A stretch of 64,000 nucleotides of DNA, taken from contig NZ_FNCY01000007.1 of the NCBI RefSeq assembly GCF_900099695.1, positions 142,599 through 206,598 of the forward strand. Direction: 5' to 3'. Within the stretch, counting starts at the first letter, position 1; every line of letters begins with the position of its first letter. Origin of the DNA: Propionivibrio dicarboxylicus (GTDB lineage Bacteria > Pseudomonadota > Gammaproteobacteria > Burkholderiales > Rhodocyclaceae). The notes below the pieces were generated by a model. It was given only the letters and a program-made list of their open reading frames with translations. It did not search any database and had not been told where the DNA came from. Made by a program: the position numbers and the translations under genes. This document shows positions 46,710 through 54,906 of this stretch, piece by piece.

Positions 46710-47989
46710 CCGTATTAGTCTTCATTACATCGCTGCTCGGGTTGATGGCGCTGGGCATGCCGGTGGCGTTCGCGCTGGTCGGCTGCGGCCTGTGCATGAT
46801 GTACTTCATGGGCATGACGGATCCGCAGATCGTCATCCAGAACATGTGGGACGGGGCGAACAGTTTCCCGTTGCTGGCAGTGCCGTTCTTCATGCTGGCG
46901 GGCGAGCTGATGAATGCCGGCGGAATGACGCGGCGGATCATCACGATGGCGATGGCCTGGGTGGGTCACATCCGTGGCGGCCTCGGTTATGTCGCGGTCA
47001 TGGCGGCGGTGATCATGGCGGCCTTGTCGGGGTCGGCGGTGGCCGACACGGCAGCGCTGGCCTCGGTGCTGGTGCCGCTGATGCGCAATGCCGGCTACAA
47101 CGTCAATCGTTCGTGCGGGCTGATCGCTTGCGGCGGCATCATCGCGCCGATCATTCCGCCGTCGATCGGCTTCATCCTGTATGGCGTGACCGGCGGGGTG
47201 TCGATCACCAAGCTGTTCATTGCCGGGATTGTGCCGGGTGTGCTGATGGGGCTGTCGATCATGATCGCCTGGTGGTGGTGCACGAAGCATGACGAGATGC
47301 GCGTCGAGGCGAAGACGAGCATGAAGGTGAAGCTGGAAGAGACGCGCAAGGCGGCGTGGGCACTGGTGCTGCCGATCGTCATTGTCGGCGGTCTGAAGAT
47401 CGGCGTTTTCACGCCGACCGAGGCCGCGGTGATTGCGGCGGCCTATTCGCTCTTCGTCGGCGTGGTGATCTATCGCGAGATCAAGATTCCGCAGCTTTTC
47501 GGTTTGTTCCTGCGGGCGTCGGAGACGACGGCGGTAATCATGTTCCTGGTGTCGGCGGCGGGGGTATCGGCGTGGCTGATCACGGCGGCGGACATTCCGG
47601 GACAGCTGGCGCAGATGGTCGAGCCGTTCATGGACAACAAGATGCTGCTGACCTTCGTGCTGATGCTGCTGGTCTTGGTGGTCGGGACGGCGCTGGACAT
47701 GACACCGACGATCCTGATCATGACGCCGGTGTTGATGCCGGTGTTGAAGCAGGCAGGGATCGATCCGGTCTATTTCGGTGTGCTGTTCATGATCAACAAC
47801 GCGATCGGACTGGTGACGCCGCCGGTGGGGACGGTGCTCAACGTCGTCTGCGGCGTGGCACGGATTCCGATGAGCGGGGCGATCAAGGGTGTGGTGCCGT
47901 TCATGATCGCGCAGACGGTGGTGCTCTTCCTCCTCGTCTTCGTGCCCGAACTCGTCACCTTGCCGCTCAAGTGGATGACGGCGCGCTGA
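46706..47989 (+). CDS. TRAP transporter large permease (DctM family)
   Basis: A 427-residue, about twelve-helix Na+-coupled transport subunit. Diagnostic pieces are LGLMALGMPVAFALVG, SGSAVADTAALASVLVP, GGIIAPIIPPSIGFILYG and IGLVTPPVGTVLNV. It works with dctQ and dctP. Codon use matches dctQ for most of its length, and near 47925 it returns to the C-ending style of the rest of the window. No transcription terminator was seen downstream. Confidence 0.94.
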   Translation: MTVLVFITSLLGLMALGMPVAFALVGCGLCMMYFMGMTDPQIVIQNMWDGANSFPLLAVPFFMLAGELMNAGGMTRRIITMAMAWVGHIRGGLGYVAVMAAVIMAALSGSAVADTAALASVLVPLMRNAGYNVNRSCGLIACGGIIAPIIPPSIGFILYGVTGGVSITKLFIAGIVPGVLMGLSIMIAWWWCTKHDEMRVEAKTSMKVKLEETRKAAWALVLPIVIVGGLKIGVFTPTEAAVIAAAYSLFVGVVIYREIKIPQLFGLFLRASETTAVIMFLVSAAGVSAWLITAADIPGQLAQMVEPFMDNKMLLTFVLMLLVLVVGTALDMTPTILIMTPVLMPVLKQAGIDPVYFGVLFMINNAIGLVTPPVGTVLNVVCGVARIPMSGAIKGVVPFMIAQTVVLFLLVFVPELVTLPLKWMTAR

Positions 47990-48197
47990 GCGTTCGAATC
48001 AATGGGCATACGAGCGCTGGCCGGCATTGCCGAACACAAAAGGACTGCAGTCGCGCAATATGACATCGATGCGAATCGATGAAATGAAGCGGGCTGCAGT
48101 CGGCCGGATTCTCGTCTCCGTCCAGGCGTACTTCTCGTGCTGTCTTCCCGCCTGGACGTTGTTTATTGCCTCGCACGATGGGCGATATTCCAGCATG
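47990..48197. other. Gene-free stretch after dctM
   Basis: No gene, tRNA or clear repeat is visible. Short frames exist on both strands but lack ribosome sites or recognisable sequence. It runs directly into the decayed gene at 48198 and, with it, forms a 779-bp gene-poor interval between dctM and tRNA-Ser. Confidence 0.45.
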
Positions 48198-48575
48198 TTA
48201 ACGCAGCGACTCCAAATCAGCCGCTACTCGCGTCATCGCACTATCCCAATCGCCAACCGTCTGTTGGCGATATAGGCGAACTGTCGAATACCAAGGGCTA
48301 TCGTTTCTATCCGGCAACCATCGCCAGTCGGGTACGCAAGGCAGCAGTATCCACGTCGGCTTACCCAAAGCCCAGGCCGGATGCACAACACTGGTACCAA
48401 AGCCTTTTCAGCCCTTCTGCTGCGGCGTATTTGACGCGTTGCCAACGAGCGCCAGTAGTTCCCCCCGACTCCAATACTTGGCACGCGCTTCTTTGACCCA
48501 ATTACTTGAAGCACGGTCGCCGCCCGGACATTCCAGAGGAGTATAGAGATCAAGGGCAGTGGCAAAACCCGGTTT
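48198..48575 (-). pseudogene. Decayed gene remnant with C-terminal glycosyltransferase-like end
   Basis: One minus-strand frame is read through a single in-frame TGA (48408-48410). The downstream part, HPAWALGKPTWILLP then DWRWL-DR-DSPWY and VRLYRQQT, aligns with the C-terminus of the intact TPR/glycosyltransferase-like protein encoded at 53382 (AGALGVRSWILLP, DWRWLTDRDDSPWY, VRLFRQTT). The part upstream of the stop (about 55 codons, with ECPGGDR and YWSRGELLALVG) is unrecognised. No start codon or ribosome site is evident, so this is a relic. Confidence 0.65.
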
Positions 48576-48721
48576 AACTAACGGGGCACGGATTCAGGGC
48601 AAAAAAAGGCGGGCGTAACGACGCAGGGGGTGGCGAGGTATGGTTGCGCGCGCAAAAAAAGGCAACGCTCAAATTTGTCGTGATGACCGATTGCACGTCG
48701 CCCGATCAAGAGGTCGGCAGC

Positions 48722-48755
48722 ACAAAAACAAAAACGCCATGAAAATCATGGCGTT
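48722..48755 (-). terminator. Intrinsic terminator after tRNA-Ser
   Basis: A 10-bp stem AACGCCATGA/TCATGGCGTT (48733-48742 with 48746-48755) with a 3-nt loop, followed on the minus strand by TTTGTTTTTG. It lies 13 bp past the tRNA CCA end. Confidence 0.9.
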
Positions 48756-48768
48756 ATTTGCTTTTTGC

Positions 48769-48861
48769 TGGCGGAGACGGAGGGATTCGAACCCTCGATT
48801 CAGGTTTTGCCCGAATGCTCCCTTAGCAGGGGAGTGCCTTCGACCTCTCGGCCACGTCTCC
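48769..48861 (-). tRNA. tRNA-Ser (GCU)
   Basis: Minus-strand cloverleaf: acceptor GGAGACG/CGTCTCC (48855-48861 with 48773-48779), anticodon arm CTCCC-CTGCTAA-GGGAG giving anticodon GCT for AGC/AGU serine codons, a long variable arm typical of class II tRNAs, T arm GAGGG-TTCGAAT-CCCTC, and an encoded 3' CCA (48769-48771). Length is 93 nt with CCA. Confidence 0.97.
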
Positions 48862-48872
48862 GGAAGGGCGCG

Positions 48873-48901
48873 ATGATAGCCGGTATCGCGCCCCCGGTCA
48901 A
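48873..48901 (-). promoter_or_regulatory. tRNA-Ser promoter
   Basis: Minus strand: TTGACC (48896-48901), 17-bp spacer, TATCAT (48873-48878). Both hexamers match five of six consensus bases. The -10 ends 12 bp before the tRNA 5' end. It is just past the lysC stop. Confidence 0.8.
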
Positions 48902-48912
48902 ACGAAAATCGG

Positions 48913-50136
48913 CTATTCCTTGTCCAGCCCGAAAACCTTGTGCAGCACCCGAACCGCCAATTCCAGATACTTCTCTTCGATCACCACCGAAATCTTGATT
49001 TCCGAGGTCGAGATCATCTGGATGTTGATGCCTTCGGCACCGAGCGCGCGGAACATTTTGCTGGCGATGCCCGGATGCGAACGCATACCGACGCCAACCG
49101 CCGAAACCTTACAGGTCTTGCTGTCGCCAACAACGCCGCGCGCCTTCATTTCGACCGCGCTCGTCTCGAGAATGCTCTTCGCCTTGTTGAAATCGCCGCG
49201 ATTGACTGTAAACGAGAAATCGGTCAGCCCTTCCTGGCTGACGTTCTGGATAATCATATCGACATCGATATTGGCTTCCGCAATCGGTCCCAGAATCTTG
49301 AAGGCAACGCCGGGCAGGTCCGGCACGCCAAGAATGGTCAGCTTGGCTTCGTCGCGGTTAAAGGCGATGCCTGAGATGATCGGTTGTTCCATGCTTTTCT
49401 CTTCCTCAACGGTAATCAGAGTGCCTTCGCCTTCATCCTCGAAACTCGAAAGCACGCGCAGTTTGACCTTGTATTTTCCGGCGAATTCGACGGAACGGAT
49501 TTGCAACACCTTGGACCCCAGGCTCGCCATCTCCAACATTTCCTCGAAGGTGATGGTATCGAGTTTGCGCGCTTCCGGAACGACGCGCGGGTCGGTCGTA
49601 TAGACGCCATCGACATCGGTATAGATCTGGCATTCATCCGCCTTAAGAGCGGCAGCAAGCGCCACGGCAGAGGTGTCGGAACCGCCGCGTCCGAGCGTCG
49701 TAATATTGCCGTCTTCATCGGCCCCCTGGAAACCCGCCACGACGACAACATTTCCGGCAGCCAGATCGCGACGAATTCTTTGATCGTCGATCTTCAGGAT
49801 CCGCGCCTTGGTATACGTGCTATCCGTCAGCACCTTGACCTGCGGTCCGGTATAGCTCTTGGCCTTGAGGCCGCATTCATGCAAAGCCATCGACAACAGC
49901 GCGATCGTCACCTGCTCGCCCGTCGATGCAATCACGTCCAACTCCCGCGGCGACGGCGCCGCCGAAACCTCTTTCGCCAGCCCGATCAGCCGGTTGGTCT
50001 CCCCCGACATCGCCGACGGCACGACCACGATGTCATGGCCCTGCGCTTTCCAGCGGGCAATGCGCTTGGCCACATTCTTGATGCGCTCGGCCGAACCGAC
50101 CGAGGTCCCTCCGAACTTCTGAACTATCAGCGCCAT
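48913..50136 (-). CDS. lysC: Aspartate kinase (lysine-type, with tandem ACT domains)
   Basis: Phosphorylates aspartate at the head of the Lys/Thr/Met pathway, upstream of Asd encoded at 14460. The 407-residue protein starts MALIVQKFGGTSVGSAERI. It has the kinase motif GRGGSDTSAVALAAAL, and two C-terminal ACT domains (about 265-340 and 345-407; MIIQNVSQEGLTDFSFTV and INIQMISTSEIKISVVI) for feedback control. ATG 50136 is chosen where family homology begins. Confidence 0.96.
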   Translation of the reverse strand: MALIVQKFGGTSVGSAERIKNVAKRIARWKAQGHDIVVVPSAMSGETNRLIGLAKEVSAAPSPRELDVIASTGEQVTIALLSMALHECGLKAKSYTGPQVKVLTDSTYTKARILKIDDQRIRRDLAAGNVVVVAGFQGADEDGNITTLGRGGSDTSAVALAAALKADECQIYTDVDGVYTTDPRVVPEARKLDTITFEEMLEMASLGSKVLQIRSVEFAGKYKVKLRVLSSFEDEGEGTLITVEEEKSMEQPIISGIAFNRDEAKLTILGVPDLPGVAFKILGPIAEANIDVDMIIQNVSQEGLTDFSFTVNRGDFNKAKSILETSAVEMKARGVVGDSKTCKVSAVGVGMRSHPGIASKMFRALGAEGINIQMISTSEIKISVVIEEKYLELAVRVLHKVFGLDKE

Positions 50137-50262
50137 TCCTAATCCAGTGTGTTGGTCTTGAAAGGTTGCCATTCTACCCTATTACCAAGCTGAATATACA
50201 GGGCAAATCCCCATTTCAGGGGTATCCGACAGGCGCCGGATCCGAGTCACCCGTCATGCCAC

Positions 50263-50317
50263 TTGCAAGCAACCAGCACAGTATCCTATACTGCTCGACG
50301 CTATTACTAAAGTAATA
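50263..50317 (+). promoter_or_regulatory. Promoter and operator of the XRE regulator
   Basis: TTGCAA (50263-50268), 18-bp spacer, TATACT (50287-50292). Two palindromes overlap the start region: CAGTAT-CCT-ATACTG (50279-50293), which includes the -10, and TATTACT-AA-AGTAATA (50302-50317), which lies at the predicted start point. Autorepression by the downstream XRE protein is inferred. Confidence 0.65.
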
Positions 50318-50406
50318 CAAAATAGGACAACATCAACCAGCCTCCGGTTGGACTAAACTCACTCACAATCCATGAACGGTGAGAGATCACCAAGAGAAAG
50401 GATGCC

Positions 50407-50709
50407 ATGAGCAACACTAAAGCAACAGAAACGATCGAGCCGCGCGAGATTCGTCGCAAACTGGGCCTGAACCAACAACAGTTCTGGTCGCAACTCGGCG
50501 TGACGCAGAGCGGCGGTTCTCGTTACGAGAGCGGTCGCAACATGCCGAGGCCGGTGCGCGAGTTGCTCCGTCTCGTGCACGTCGAGCAGATCGATCTTCA
50601 GCGCGTCAAGCGCGACGACATGGACGTCATCGCGTATCTGAAGAGCCAGGACGCGGCGCTCTACAAGACACTCAAGAAATCAGCCAAAGCCTGGAAAAAA
50701 GGCGCCTGA
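50407..50709 (+). CDS. XRE-family helix-turn-helix regulator
   Basis: A 100-residue DNA-binding protein. An HTH_XRE domain lies at about residues 10-60 (REIRRKLGLNQQQFWSQLGV, then SRYESGRNMPRPV), with a basic tail KSAKAWKKGA. No toxin gene is adjacent, so it does not look like a toxin-antitoxin antitoxin here. It has its own promoter and operator region and is convergent with the radical SAM gene; a short hairpin (50705-50730) covers both stops. Confidence 0.85.
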   Translation: MSNTKATETIEPREIRRKLGLNQQQFWSQLGVTQSGGSRYESGRNMPRPVRELLRLVHVEQIDLQRVKRDDMDVIAYLKSQDAALYKTLKKSAKAWKKGA

Positions 50710-50725
50710 GCGTCAGCTCTCCGGC

Positions 50726-51559
50726 TCAGGGACTGACCGTCACGCGAATTCCAAGCGCTTCGATCCGGTCGGCAAAACACCGGAGACGTTCCGGCGCGAG
50801 AGATGAAAGACGCGGCGCTTCGGGCTGAAGGGAAGGGCGTGCCAAACCGTAGAGGTGCACGCCCTTTATTTTGTTCTCAAGCGACGCCAGAAAGCCCAGA
50901 TAGGCCTGCTGTTCGGCTTCATCCGCTTCCTCGCCATCCATCGCGAACCAACAGGTCTGCACCCAGGTATCGGCGAGTTCGGCGCATTGCAACAAGGCCT
51001 TTCGCGTTTTCTCGGGCGAAAAAGCAACCTGGTTGATACGCGCAACCCCCGCTTCGCTCGCCCGATCGAGCTTGAACCACACCTCGCCGCGCAAAGCGCC
51101 AATGCGCCGCACCCCTTCGCGCACCGCCGGTCGATGCATCAGACTGCCGTTGGTGATGAGACGGACAGTCAGCGCATCCGCCAGGGAAAACTCCCGCAGC
51201 ACGCGCTCAACGCAGACTACCGCCTCGGCAAAGCCGTCGGCACTCGTCGGCTCACCATTACCGGAGAACGCCACATCGACAAGACGCCGCATCTCGGGCG
51301 GCACTTCGCGCGTCAAATAATCGCCGGTACAGACCTGTTCGACGAATCCGCGCAGCTCGGCCTCCAATACCGCCAGATCGACGGCTGGCGGTCCGCCGCG
51401 CTTCAGGTCGGGCACCTGGCAATAGACGCAGGCCCAATTGCAGGCATTGTTGGGATTGAGATTGATGCCGATCGATACGCCACCCGCACGACGCGAAATC
51501 ACCGGATAGACATAGGTCAACCCGACACGGTCACGGCGATGATCATCGATCGTCAACAT
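50726..51559 (-). CDS. Radical SAM protein, wyosine-type Fe-S oxidoreductase-like
   Basis: A 277-residue radical SAM enzyme with the cluster motif CNWACVYC (Cys40, Cys44, Cys47) and FSGNGEPT-type SAM region VAFSGNGEPTSADGF. The N-terminal YVYPVISRRAGGVSIGINL resembles COG0731, whose members relate to tRNA wybutosine chemistry, although bacteria with this group lack wybutosine. It is not a QueE by cysteine spacing. GGAG precedes ATG 51559; the open frame further upstream is antisense to queD. It is divergent from queD, 72 bp apart. Confidence 0.82.
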   Translation of the reverse strand: MLTIDDHRRDRVGLTYVYPVISRRAGGVSIGINLNPNNACNWACVYCQVPDLKRGGPPAVDLAVLEAELRGFVEQVCTGDYLTREVPPEMRRLVDVAFSGNGEPTSADGFAEAVVCVERVLREFSLADALTVRLITNGSLMHRPAVREGVRRIGALRGEVWFKLDRASEAGVARINQVAFSPEKTRKALLQCAELADTWVQTCWFAMDGEEADEAEQQAYLGFLASLENKIKGVHLYGLARPSLQPEAPRLSSLAPERLRCFADRIEALGIRVTVSP

Positions 51560-51631
51560 AAAAACTCCGTCAAGAAAGGGCTCAATCCCCAATGATATAA
51601 TTGCAGACTGCTCAGCACCCGGTTTTCTTCC

Positions 51632-52087
51632 ATGTTCATCACTCGCCGTCTGGAATTCGACGCCGGACACCGCATCCCCGACCACAAAAGCCAGTGCCGA
51701 CATCTGCACGGGCATCGCTATGCCATCGAAATCACGCTGGGCGGCGATATCATCCAGCAGGCCGGCAATGCGGCCAATGGCATGGTCATGGATTTTTCCG
51801 AGGTCAAGGCGCTCGCCAAGACCCACCTCGTCGACCTCTGGGACCATGCATTCCTGGCCTTTGCCGGCGACACGGCCATCGTCGAGTTCCTCGGCTCTCT
51901 CCCCGGACACAAGACGGTGATCCTCGATTGCGTCCCCACCGCCGAGAACCTTGCGGAGAAGGCTTTCGCCATTCTCGACGCAGTCTATCGCGACTCCTTC
52001 GGCAATCACCTGCATCTCGAACGCATTCGTCTTTACGAAACGCCCAACTGCTGGGCGGACGCCGTCCGCAAAGCGCCGATAGCCTAG
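51632..52087 (+). CDS. queD: 6-carboxy-5,6,7,8-tetrahydropterin synthase
   Basis: Makes 6-carboxytetrahydropterin from dihydroneopterin triphosphate in queuosine and 7-deazaguanine synthesis. The 151-residue protein has the zinc and catalytic region AGHRIPDHKSQCRHLHGHRY (Cys22 catalytic, zinc His13, His26 and His28), and the acidic LHLERIRLYETPNCWADA end. Start MFITRRLEFDAGH is typical. Its last codons overlap the end of the PP-loop gene by 4 bp (convergent). Confidence 0.93.
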   Translation: MFITRRLEFDAGHRIPDHKSQCRHLHGHRYAIEITLGGDIIQQAGNAANGMVMDFSEVKALAKTHLVDLWDHAFLAFAGDTAIVEFLGSLPGHKTVILDCVPTAENLAEKAFAILDAVYRDSFGNHLHLERIRLYETPNCWADAVRKAPIA

Positions 52088-52866
52088 AGCGCGTCGTTCG
52101 GCGTTTTCTCGACCGCGTCGATCACCGGTCGGATGTGTTTGTCGTAATCGGCGATCGCCGCGCCATACACCTCCTGCATCAACGCCCCCAACTTCGTCGC
52201 CAGTTCCGGGCAGTGGGTCTGCATCCATTCGAAGCGCGCGATATCGGTACGCACCGTGCAATTCCAGCACTCGAGCGAGTCCGGCAAACCCTGACGATAC
52301 TGCGACGGAAGCGCGACGCCAGCCTCCCGGCAATACGCCAGCACTTCCGCCGACGTCCAGGCATCGATCGGAGCCACCAGGCGTTCGCACGGAAACGGCC
52401 TCAGCATGCGCGGAAACGAAGTTTTCTGATTGTGCAGATCTTCCGCCGTCTGGCCATGGAAGACCAGATCAGCGTCATAGCGCTTGATATAGTTCGCCAG
52501 CGGCCGATATTGCAGATCCTTGCAGCAATAGCCATTCGACTGGATCAACACACCCGGATTCTTCTCGTGCGGCCGATGGCGCACCGGAATCAGCGCGGAA
52601 GGCAGACCTTTCCGGGCGAAGTACTTTGCCTGATCGGAGACAAGCTCGACATGGTCCCAACCAGCCAGTTGCTCGCGGACAAATTCGACCATGTGCGGAA
52701 ACGTTTCGCTGGTCCGCGCCCAGGCGATGTGCAAGCGATCCCGATAAGGGCGACATAGGTGCAGCAGCAGCAACGAATCCTTGCCACCCGACAGCGTCAA
52801 TACCGGCCGCGATGCCGTTGCCATCGCGCTGTCGATGATTCTCTGCGTTTCCTCAAGCTTGCTCAC
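52084..52866 (-). CDS. PP-loop protein of the PAPS-reductase family with CC-X84-CXXC motif
   Basis: A 260-residue adenine nucleotide alpha-hydrolase-type protein with the PP-loop SGGKDS (residues 26-31). Cys114-Cys115 (GYCCKDLQYRPL) and Cys200/Cys203 (ECWNC) give a CC-X84-CXXC pattern, which in APS reductases binds a [4Fe-4S] cluster. The C-terminal ECGLH motif needed for sulfite formation is absent, so it is probably not an assimilatory reductase but a thiolation, DndC-like or nucleotide-modifying enzyme. GTG 52866 has GGAGAGGG upstream. Confidence 0.75.
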   Translation of the reverse strand: MSKLEETQRIIDSAMATASRPVLTLSGGKDSLLLLHLCRPYRDRLHIAWARTSETFPHMVEFVREQLAGWDHVELVSDQAKYFARKGLPSALIPVRHRPHEKNPGVLIQSNGYCCKDLQYRPLANYIKRYDADLVFHGQTAEDLHNQKTSFPRMLRPFPCERLVAPIDAWTSAEVLAYCREAGVALPSQYRQGLPDSLECWNCTVRTDIARFEWMQTHCPELATKLGALMQEVYGAAIADYDKHIRPVIDAVEKTPNDAL

Positions 52867-53059
52867 TTCACCCTCTCCGCTACCATCCAACGGGGCGCCC
52901 CCGTCACAGATACTGCCGCACGTCTTCCCGCGCGGCGCCACTGCCATCGTGGCCTTGGAGAATACCACAGTGTTTTTTTGCCAAGGCACCTCACGCCTGG
53001 CATGACGACGCCGTCCGCGTTACGATAGCCGGCTCATTCCCCGACGCGACGGAGCGACT

Positions 53060-53281
53060 ATGAAACAAGCATCAACAGCACTGCGCCTGGCCATCCTGCT
53101 CTGCGTCTTCTCGGCGCTGGCAGAGGCGGCGCCGGCAGCCTGGTATCGCTGGCGCAGCCCGGAAGCTGACCGCGACATCTGTGCGCAGGTCATGCCCGGC
53201 CCCGGCTGGATCATCGTCAAAGGCCCCTACGAGGACGCCCATTGCAAGAAGCCGGGCAAGCCGGGCGACGCCTGGAAATAG
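53060..53281 (+). CDS. Small secreted protein, unknown function
   Basis: I do not recognise this family. A 73-residue precursor has a signal peptide (LRLAILLCVFSALAEAA), leaving about 47 residues with WYRWRSPEADRDICAQV and two Cys (IC...HC) that may form a disulfide. Similar short secreted proteins are common in betaproteobacteria. It stands alone between the PP-loop gene and the TPR protein. Confidence 0.6.
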   Translation: MKQASTALRLAILLCVFSALAEAAPAAWYRWRSPEADRDICAQVMPGPGWIIVKGPYEDAHCKKPGKPGDAWK

Positions 53282-53381
53282 ACGGCCATCGGAATAAGCG
53301 CCTGAGCGCAATTGCCGCCATGGTCTTCACTGACACCGTTTCCGGCGCGCACAAATACCCGCCAAAGCGGGAGATATCTTC

Positions 53382-54797
53382 TTGAGCATCAATAGACCCA
53401 ACGAGCAAGCCGCGCAAAAGCACACCGCCGACGCGGCCTGCCTGCGGGGCATCCGCGCGCTTGAGAATGAAGACGAAACAGCCGCGCTGCACGCATTCAA
53501 GGAAGCGCTGACGCTCGACCCGCAACATCCGGACGCCAACGCCAATCTCGGCTACCTCCACTACAACCGCGGCGACGTCATCGACGCCGAAATCCATCTT
53601 CGCCAGGCCATCGAACTGTCGCCGCAGTGCGCCGAAGCCCACCTGAATCTCGGCGCACTACTGACCACGTCGAAGCGCTACGGCGAGGCTGAAGCTGTCT
53701 GCCAGCAAGCGATTGCCTGCCGCCCCTTGTCGCCCCAGGCCTGGTCGAATCTGGGGGTGCTGTATGCGCGCCAGAAACGCGAGGCCGAGGCAGAACAGTG
53801 CTACCGCACGGCAATGAGCATCGACGCCGATCATCTCGCCTCGCGCTTCAACCTGAGCTACCTGCTGCTGCGCCACGGACATTACGAAGAAGGCTGGTCG
53901 TGTCTCGAAGCCCGCCGCTGGTACGCGCCACTCGAGGACAAGCTTCTCTGCCCGCGCTGGCACGGCGAACCGCTGCAAGGAAAATCACTGCTGATCGTGT
54001 ACGAGGCTGGTCATGGCGACATGATCCAGTTCGTGCGCTATGCCCAAGCGCTACGCCAGCAAGCCCCGACATCGATCGACCTGCTCTGCCATCCGGCGCT
54101 GAAGTCGCTGTTTTCGGTGCAATGCGCTATCGACCGGGTCCATGCCTTCAACGAAGACATCCCCGTTCGCGAGTGGGACTACTGGTCGCCGCCGCTGAGC
54201 CTGCCCTATTACTGCCGCACGCGTCTCGACAACATTCCCGACACGATTCCCTATCTCAGGGCCTCCGCCGAAAAAGTGGCCGCATGGGCACCCCGTATCC
54301 CCGGCGAGGGCTTCCGTGTCGGCCTGGTGTGGAAGGGCAGCACAGGCTTCGAGAACGATGCCGACCGTTCGCTGCCCGCGCTCGACCTGCTCGTCCCGCT
54401 CGGCGGCATCGACGCGGTCCGCTTCATCGGATTGCAGAAGGGCGCCGGCGAGAACGAAGTCCCGTCATCGGCCTCGCGTGCCCTCGACCTGATCAATCTC
54501 GGTCCGCTGCTACAGGATTTTTCAGATACGGCCGCGATCGTCAGCCAACTCGATCTCGTTATCAGCGTCGATACCGCCGTCGCCCACCTCGCTGGCGCCC
54601 TCGGCGTGCGGAGTTGGATCCTGCTCCCCGATCACATGACCGACTGGCGCTGGCTCACCGATCGCGACGACTCGCCCTGGTATCCGGGCGTTGTGCGACT
54701 GTTCCGGCAAACGACCGCAGGCCGTTGGGAAGACGTTGTCATTCGCCTGCACAGTGCGTTGAGTGAACTGGCGGCGGATTTAGCGGCCCGAAACTGA
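53382..54797 (+). CDS. TPR protein with glycosyltransferase-9-like domain
   Basis: A 471-residue protein. About four tetratricopeptide repeats fill residues 20-170 (for example AHLNLGALLTTSKRYGEAEA, then AWSNLGVLYARQKREAEAEQ). The C-terminal half resembles ADP-heptose/glycosyltransferase-9 folds: LLIVYEAGHGDMIQFVRYA, FRVGLVWKGST and SVDTAVAHLAGALG. A role in protein or surface glycosylation is plausible. The start is TTG 53382 with GGGAG upstream. A damaged relative of its C-terminus lies at 48198. Confidence 0.8.
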   Translation: MSINRPNEQAAQKHTADAACLRGIRALENEDETAALHAFKEALTLDPQHPDANANLGYLHYNRGDVIDAEIHLRQAIELSPQCAEAHLNLGALLTTSKRYGEAEAVCQQAIACRPLSPQAWSNLGVLYARQKREAEAEQCYRTAMSIDADHLASRFNLSYLLLRHGHYEEGWSCLEARRWYAPLEDKLLCPRWHGEPLQGKSLLIVYEAGHGDMIQFVRYAQALRQQAPTSIDLLCHPALKSLFSVQCAIDRVHAFNEDIPVREWDYWSPPLSLPYYCRTRLDNIPDTIPYLRASAEKVAAWAPRIPGEGFRVGLVWKGSTGFENDADRSLPALDLLVPLGGIDAVRFIGLQKGAGENEVPSSASRALDLINLGPLLQDFSDTAAIVSQLDLVISVDTAVAHLAGALGVRSWILLPDHMTDWRWLTDRDDSPWYPGVVRLFRQTTAGRWEDVVIRLHSALSELAADLAARN

Positions 54798-54906
54798 AAC
54801 AAGGCCGACGCAAAAACGGCAGCTTTTCCTGCATTTACACGTTCAAGGCCAAAAGATTTTTCCGTGTCGGGCGTTATCCCTGATGACATTTCATCAGGAG
54901 CCCGCC

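Noticed and set aside
51560..52390. Upstream extension of the radical SAM frame to 554 codons
   Set aside because: The extension is antisense to queD and has no homology; the GGAG site and family start point to 51559.
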